Origin: Anadara kagoshimensis
Lineage: Eukaryota; Mollusca; Bivalvia; Arcoida; Arcidae
Direction of reading: 5' to 3'
Assembly: GCA_021292105.1 (NCBI GenBank)
Contig: CM037866.1
Location: forward strand, 4,439,502 to 4,503,501
Length of the DNA: 64,000 bases
The translations under genes and the position numbers were made by a program. Shown piece after piece: positions 50,901 through 56,900 of this stretch (within the stretch, counting starts at the first letter, position 1; every line of letters begins with the position of its first letter). The notes beneath the pieces are model-generated. The model was given only the letters and a program-made list of their open reading frames with translations, did not search any database and was not told the DNA's origin.

Positions 50901-53900
50901 ACAAAAGTATGATGCCAATATTTTTTGCTGTAGTTATAAAATGTATTGTTATGTTACAGAGAGAGAAACATGTTAATATTATCAATGGATTTGTTGAAAA
51001 TAAGATGCATAATGCCATATTTATCTACAAAAGTATGATGATGCCCCTATATTTTTATGTTACAATAATGAAATGTTTTGATATTCTACAGAGAGAGAAG
51101 AAGAATGGAAGCCGTTTATACCAGAAGAACCCAGTCCTATACTTGATGGTTTTTATACTGAGGAAGGACAATTTTGGCTCTCTATGGTAAGGTTACTTTA
51201 AATACATATAGACCAACCCTCTTTGTTCAAGTCTAGTGTCATTGGCAGAGTGGTCTAATGCCTGCCTTTATGGATCACAATGACTCTCACCGCTTAGGTT
51301 CCAATCCAGCTTGTAACAGATTCTAGTAAATAATTTTGTCTGTTTGCTTGTCGAGGGTCAGTTTTTTTCTCTAGGCTCTCTATGGTAACGTTACTTTTGT
51401 TAAATATCTACCAACCAAGTCAGGTCTCATTGGGAGAGTGCTGGTGAATAATTTTGTCTGTTGGCTTGTCGAACTTCAGTGTTTTTCTCTAGGCTCTCTA
51501 TGGTAAGGTTACTTTTGTTAAATATCTACCAATCAAGTCAGGTCTCATTGGGAGAGTGCTGGTGAATAATTTTGTCTGTTGGCTTATCGATATCGAACGT
51601 CAGTGTTTTACTCTGGGCTCTCTATGGTAAGGTTACTTTTGTTAAATATCTACCAATCAAGTCAGGTCTCATTGGGAGAGTGCTGGTGAATAATTTTGTC
51701 TGTTGGCTTGTCGAACTTCAGTGTTTTTCTCTAGGCTCTCTATGGTAAGGTTACTTTTGTTAAATATCTACCAATCAAGTCAGGTCTCATTGGGAGAGTG
51801 CTGGTGAATAATTTTGTCTGTTGGCTTGTCGAACTTCAGTGTTTTTCTCTGGGCTCTCTATATGGTAAGGTTACTTTTGTTAAATATCTACCAATCAAGT
51901 CAGATCTCATTGGGAGAGTGCTAGTGAATAATTTTGTCTATTGACTTGTCGAACGTGAGTGTTTTTCTCTGGGCGCTCTATGGTAGGGTTACTTATGTGA
52001 AATATCTAACAATATATCTAAATATCTTATTCTAATCTCCATGCTTTGCTCAAGTCTGTATGTGGGAGTTTGGTGTTTGAACCTTGGCAAGTTTTACAAT
52101 GACTTGAAAATAGATGGTGGCCAAGCACTCTGAATTTAGAAACGAGAATCACAGGACTTTTAGAAGAGACCTTAAAAAGTGATGTCCCGTGTCATGGTAG
52201 GCCAAAGAACCCTCCCTGCAAATGTAATCGGCCATGATAAATACAGAAAAACACGAATATAACGAGCATGCCTAAAACGAATACATGGATAAAACGAAGT
52301 GAAATATTTGGCCCGATCGCTTCTCTATATAAGTCTATATATAACAATATAACGAAGTCGCATTATAATAAAGTTAAAAATAGAGTCCCGAGGGCTTCGT
52401 TATAAACATGTTTTAATGTATTTAATTTAAAGGTCAAGCAGACAGGTCAATGTTGTTTGCCTACAAACATTGCAGATGGAAAGTAAAGCACCATGCAGCC
52501 AATAAAACTTGTAAAATTTTTCTTTTCAGGGTGGATTTGATGCTGGCTACATTTATGAGTATAAATTCATCAGCGAAGAGGAGAGGGAGAAGGTTCCAGA
52601 GGAGATCAGGGACGAACCGGTCCGTCTTATACCTGTGGAAGAGTCCAGAGATGTACCGATCAGAATGATGAAGTACAGGTAGGCTTTACGGAGGTTTTAC
52701 TTGAGTTATGAGTATGAGTTTGTCATTCCTCAAAGAAATTTCTTGCTTAGTGATTGGTTAACTTGCCAGGGTACATAAAACTATTATCAGAAATCTGCTA
52801 GAGTACTAGGTACATAAATGCATGTGATCTTTAGTGATAAAAGGGAAGTAACTTATACATTGCAGAAGTATAGGTATGGTAAACAAACATGGCGATGACA
52901 TAGGTAAGTCGTACAGAATACAACAACGAAGTTAAACAGACCAAACCATTACCATTTTGAAGGGTGACGGTAAAAGTTTTTTTCAGGTTTTTGGCAGGTT
53001 ACATTGCCCCATATAGTTCTGTCCAATGAGTGGTCTTTACAGTGGCAGACCTAGGAATTTTGGAAAGTGAGGTTCCATTTTTGTTTATGTAGAATGACAG
53101 AAACTTTTGAAATTTGCATTAAACCCAGCAATTTCCTGCAATCTGAGAAGTGATACACACATAGTTAATAGCATGGGCAGAAATAAGGGGGTGGTGGGGT
53201 GGGTGAGGCAGTGTTAATTATGACCCCTAGTTATGCCACTGCTTGATATAATGGGTTTTATACTCTCTTTTGCACAACATTTGAAATGTTCATTTTATCA
53301 TGAAGTCAAGAACTCACTTTGTTTATTATTTTTCTTTGTAGTACTAATGGCAAACAGATGTTGTTTGGTATGGAGGATGGATCTATACGTATTCAGAATT
53401 TAGAAACCGAGTACGACCTTAGTGCCATGGGGCCAAACTGGAATTTAACCATGCACGACAATGATTACGGTCACATTACTGGAATTTGTCCCAGTTATGA
53501 CGGTAAAATGTTGCTGACTGTCGGTGCTGATGGTAACTTCTTCCTGTTCAATTATATGGAACAAGAGAAAATAGAGGAAAAAGTCAAAGAAAATAAAGCC
53601 AAACTCCCATCTGCAAGGGTAAGTTGTTAAAAGAAAATCAAAAATCAAATGAGCCTTAGGGGGCAGTTTTTAGAATTCCCATCAAAAATATCAAATCAAC
53701 CTCATAACTTAATAAGGGGTGGGGGGGAGTTATTGGAATTTATCAAAATAAAAAATATGAAGAAGAAAAAAATAAAAAGTAATAATTCCTCTTTGCAATG
53801 ATCGATAGTTAAAATAGAAATAACAATTAAGCAACCCCAAATAGCTCTCAAAAAGTGGGGTTGTTATTGGTGTGGGAAACTCCCTTCTGCATGGATGAGT

Positions 53901-56900
53901 AGTGAAAATTAAAGAAAAATCCCAAAACCTTATAAGGGAGGGGGGGATTATTAAAAAAAAACTCCACTCTGCTAGGGTGAGTAGCTAAAATAAAAAAAAT
54001 ATCAAAAGGAATTCCCCTCTGCAAGGGTAAATTATAAACTAAAAAAAAAAAAAAAAAAAAAAAAACTTGAAAGGGTGAAGGTTATTGGCATACATTTAAG
54101 TATGGCAGCTCTTAGCTCTGAATGTTCAGGTTCAATTTTGAAATTAACTTTTGATTTAGATATGGTAATGGAAAAGAAGGAGTGAGGTGCTAATATGTGA
54201 TCTTTTCATTGTAGTTTTGTCGTTTTTGTATTTTTAGAAAGGGGAAGATGAAAAGAGAATTGATGACATTGATGATCCAAACGCTTACAGGTAAATACGA
54301 TATAAATATACATGTAAGAGCCAACTACTCATAGAAAAAAGTTCCTTATGGCATTTAACTACTAAAATGATGGCAGCAATGTTTTTAAAAGAAGGAAGGG
54401 GCACATTTTATAACATTGAACTGACATTTACTAAAATTTAAAAGAGGCTCATTAACTATTGCTCTTGCTAAATGGGGACTCAATTGATCCTAAAATTTCC
54501 ATTTCTTTAACCATATTAAAAGAAATAGCTTGATTTTTTAACTTTTTTTTAAATTCCAAATTTGCAATGGGCTTAAAAAAGTCAGAAAAATCCCTGGTAG
54601 CTCGCTGAAAAGAATTCATAGAATTTAAGGTTTTACCATTTTTTTTTATTTAATTTTTAGTAAATTAAAACCTCATTTTACTACACAGCAAAATGACTAA
54701 ATGAATGTACGCAATTTACATTTTATCAATTTTAAAAAAAATTAATAATAAAAAAATCTTTTGTACATTACAGCATTGAAGATGCCAAACAGAAGGCAGA
54801 ACATGACAAGATGATGAAACAAGCTGAGGAGAAAAAACGAGAAGTTAGGAGGCTGATCGCAAAATTACGTCGACAATTTAAAACATTGCTGGAGAAGAAT
54901 GAAACACTACCCACACATCTACAGCTTAAAAAAGATGTAAGGAATATGATTTTGTTATTTGTTTCATTTTTAGATCAGTGTTTTAAAGTCCTACAACTTC
55001 ATAGTTCATTCAAAACACTTGGCTCTATATAGTTTGTTAATATCAGTGTTTTAAGGTCCTGCCACTTCATATTTCAACCCTGCACATGCTGCACTGAGCC
55101 CTATATAAAGACCAAATTGCATTACATTAAAATCTGTGCAGTTAAACCTGCTATAATGACCACTTGTGTATGGAAGACATGTTCATTGAGACCTGTGTTT
55201 TAAAGATTCTGCTTTATACTTCAACCAGAAATTTCCATGGTGTGAATCTATTTCGTTTATAACTATAGTAAAACCTCATTATAATGCCCCTTGATAACCT
55301 TGCCACCTCACTCATCACCTCAGTAAAACTTTGTTATAATGTCCCTGGATAACTTTGCCACCTCACTTATTGCCAAAGTAAAACTTGGTGTAATTCCCCT
55401 CAATAACCACTTTGCTTATCACCACAATAAAACCTTGTTGTAATGTCTCTGGATAACTTTGTCACCATTCTATTCAGAAGTCTCAAAATCCATTTTTCTG
55501 TTTTATCTTTCTTTCTTTATCCACAATCCCCTTTATTATGCCAAATTTTATTTTAAAAATGGTGGCGATGAATTTGTGGGTTTACTGTACCACATTTCAA
55601 GATGGAGATGAAATCATGGCAGCATTTTTTTAATGAATTTTTTCAGGAATTTGAAATGGATAGAGAAATTAAGATAGAACTCCAACAGCAAAGAGATGAT
55701 CGGATAGATACTGTAAGGAAAGAGTTAGCCTGGGAAGCTGAGAAACAACGGATAGCTCTGGAAAAACTCCGGAAAAGGTAAAAAAAATGACAACATTGTA
55801 AGAACATCGAAGCAAATTTGACATGCTTGGGTGCTTAGTTGCATCATTATTTTGTAAATGTCACATCAACAATATTTACAAGTTTTCAAATTAAAAATAA
55901 AGACTCGCATGCCATGTTTTATATCCCCTGCAAACAAAGTTTAAAGCAGTATATATATATATATATGAATCACCCGTCTCTCTGTCTGACCGTTCAACCA
56001 ACTTTCATGTATACTCCATATTTTCCATGTCTATGTATGGATTTGGTCATGTTTTTAACTTGGTGCAGATGTAAACCAACATGTGTCCCATACAGTTCAT
56101 GGGTCAAGGGTTATGACCCGATCACAAAACCTGGAGGGGGGGGGGTGATTATAGTATATTCGCATCACTGACAGTTTGTACAGAATATAAAGCTGAAATA
56201 TTTAACAATTTCTGTTAATTCACAGGTTTAAGGATGTTGTGGAATGTGAGAGAATTGTCGTCAAGGCCTTCCAGACACCACACGAGGTATGCAGCTTCAG
56301 GGCAGCCAAACTTTCTGATGATTTCTATCAACTGAAGGCAGAATTTGAGAGAAGACGTACTATGACCTTCCACCAGGATATGACACGAGATCCAACCAGG
56401 GATTTGATGACAGGTTAATAGTTATACTGGCTTTATAGACCACTTTTATATAGACAACCTGTCCATTTAGGCAGGTGTTTTAGGTCTCTCAAAAATCATA
56501 TTTCAGCCAAAAATAACCTCTGTCCAATAAGGTTCCTGTTAATATGTAACATCCTCAAACAGATTTAACAGCATAAAACATGCTATCAACAAACGAGGTC
56601 AGTGTACATACCCTATAAAATTGTGCAGAATGTTTCCAAATGATTATAAAATGACATAAAACATTCAATCATAAAACAGTGTTATTCCAACAAATTTTAT
56701 GAAATGTTGCTCAAAAACACTATGAGGCACCAGTTAGAAGATGACAGGTGTAGCTAAACAGGAGATGCTTACCCTTCCGAAGCACCTGGCCTCACTTCCC
56801 TGGTGGAAGTTCACATGTTGAACTGAATGTATGAGTTTTCCAAGTCTCTACTTTGCTTTTAGGATTGTGGTTTGGACATGGATATTTATGTTGTGTTTGC

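Larger units (their letters stand above)
48191..51091 (+). other. CFAP44 intron 18, distal part
   Basis: 48500-48530 and 49375-49393 are TG repeats. 49951-50160 is a SINE; a second partial SINE tail lies at 50315-50560. 50640-51091 repeats the exon 19 acceptor region. Otherwise no feature recognised in 48540-49950. Confidence 0.6.
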
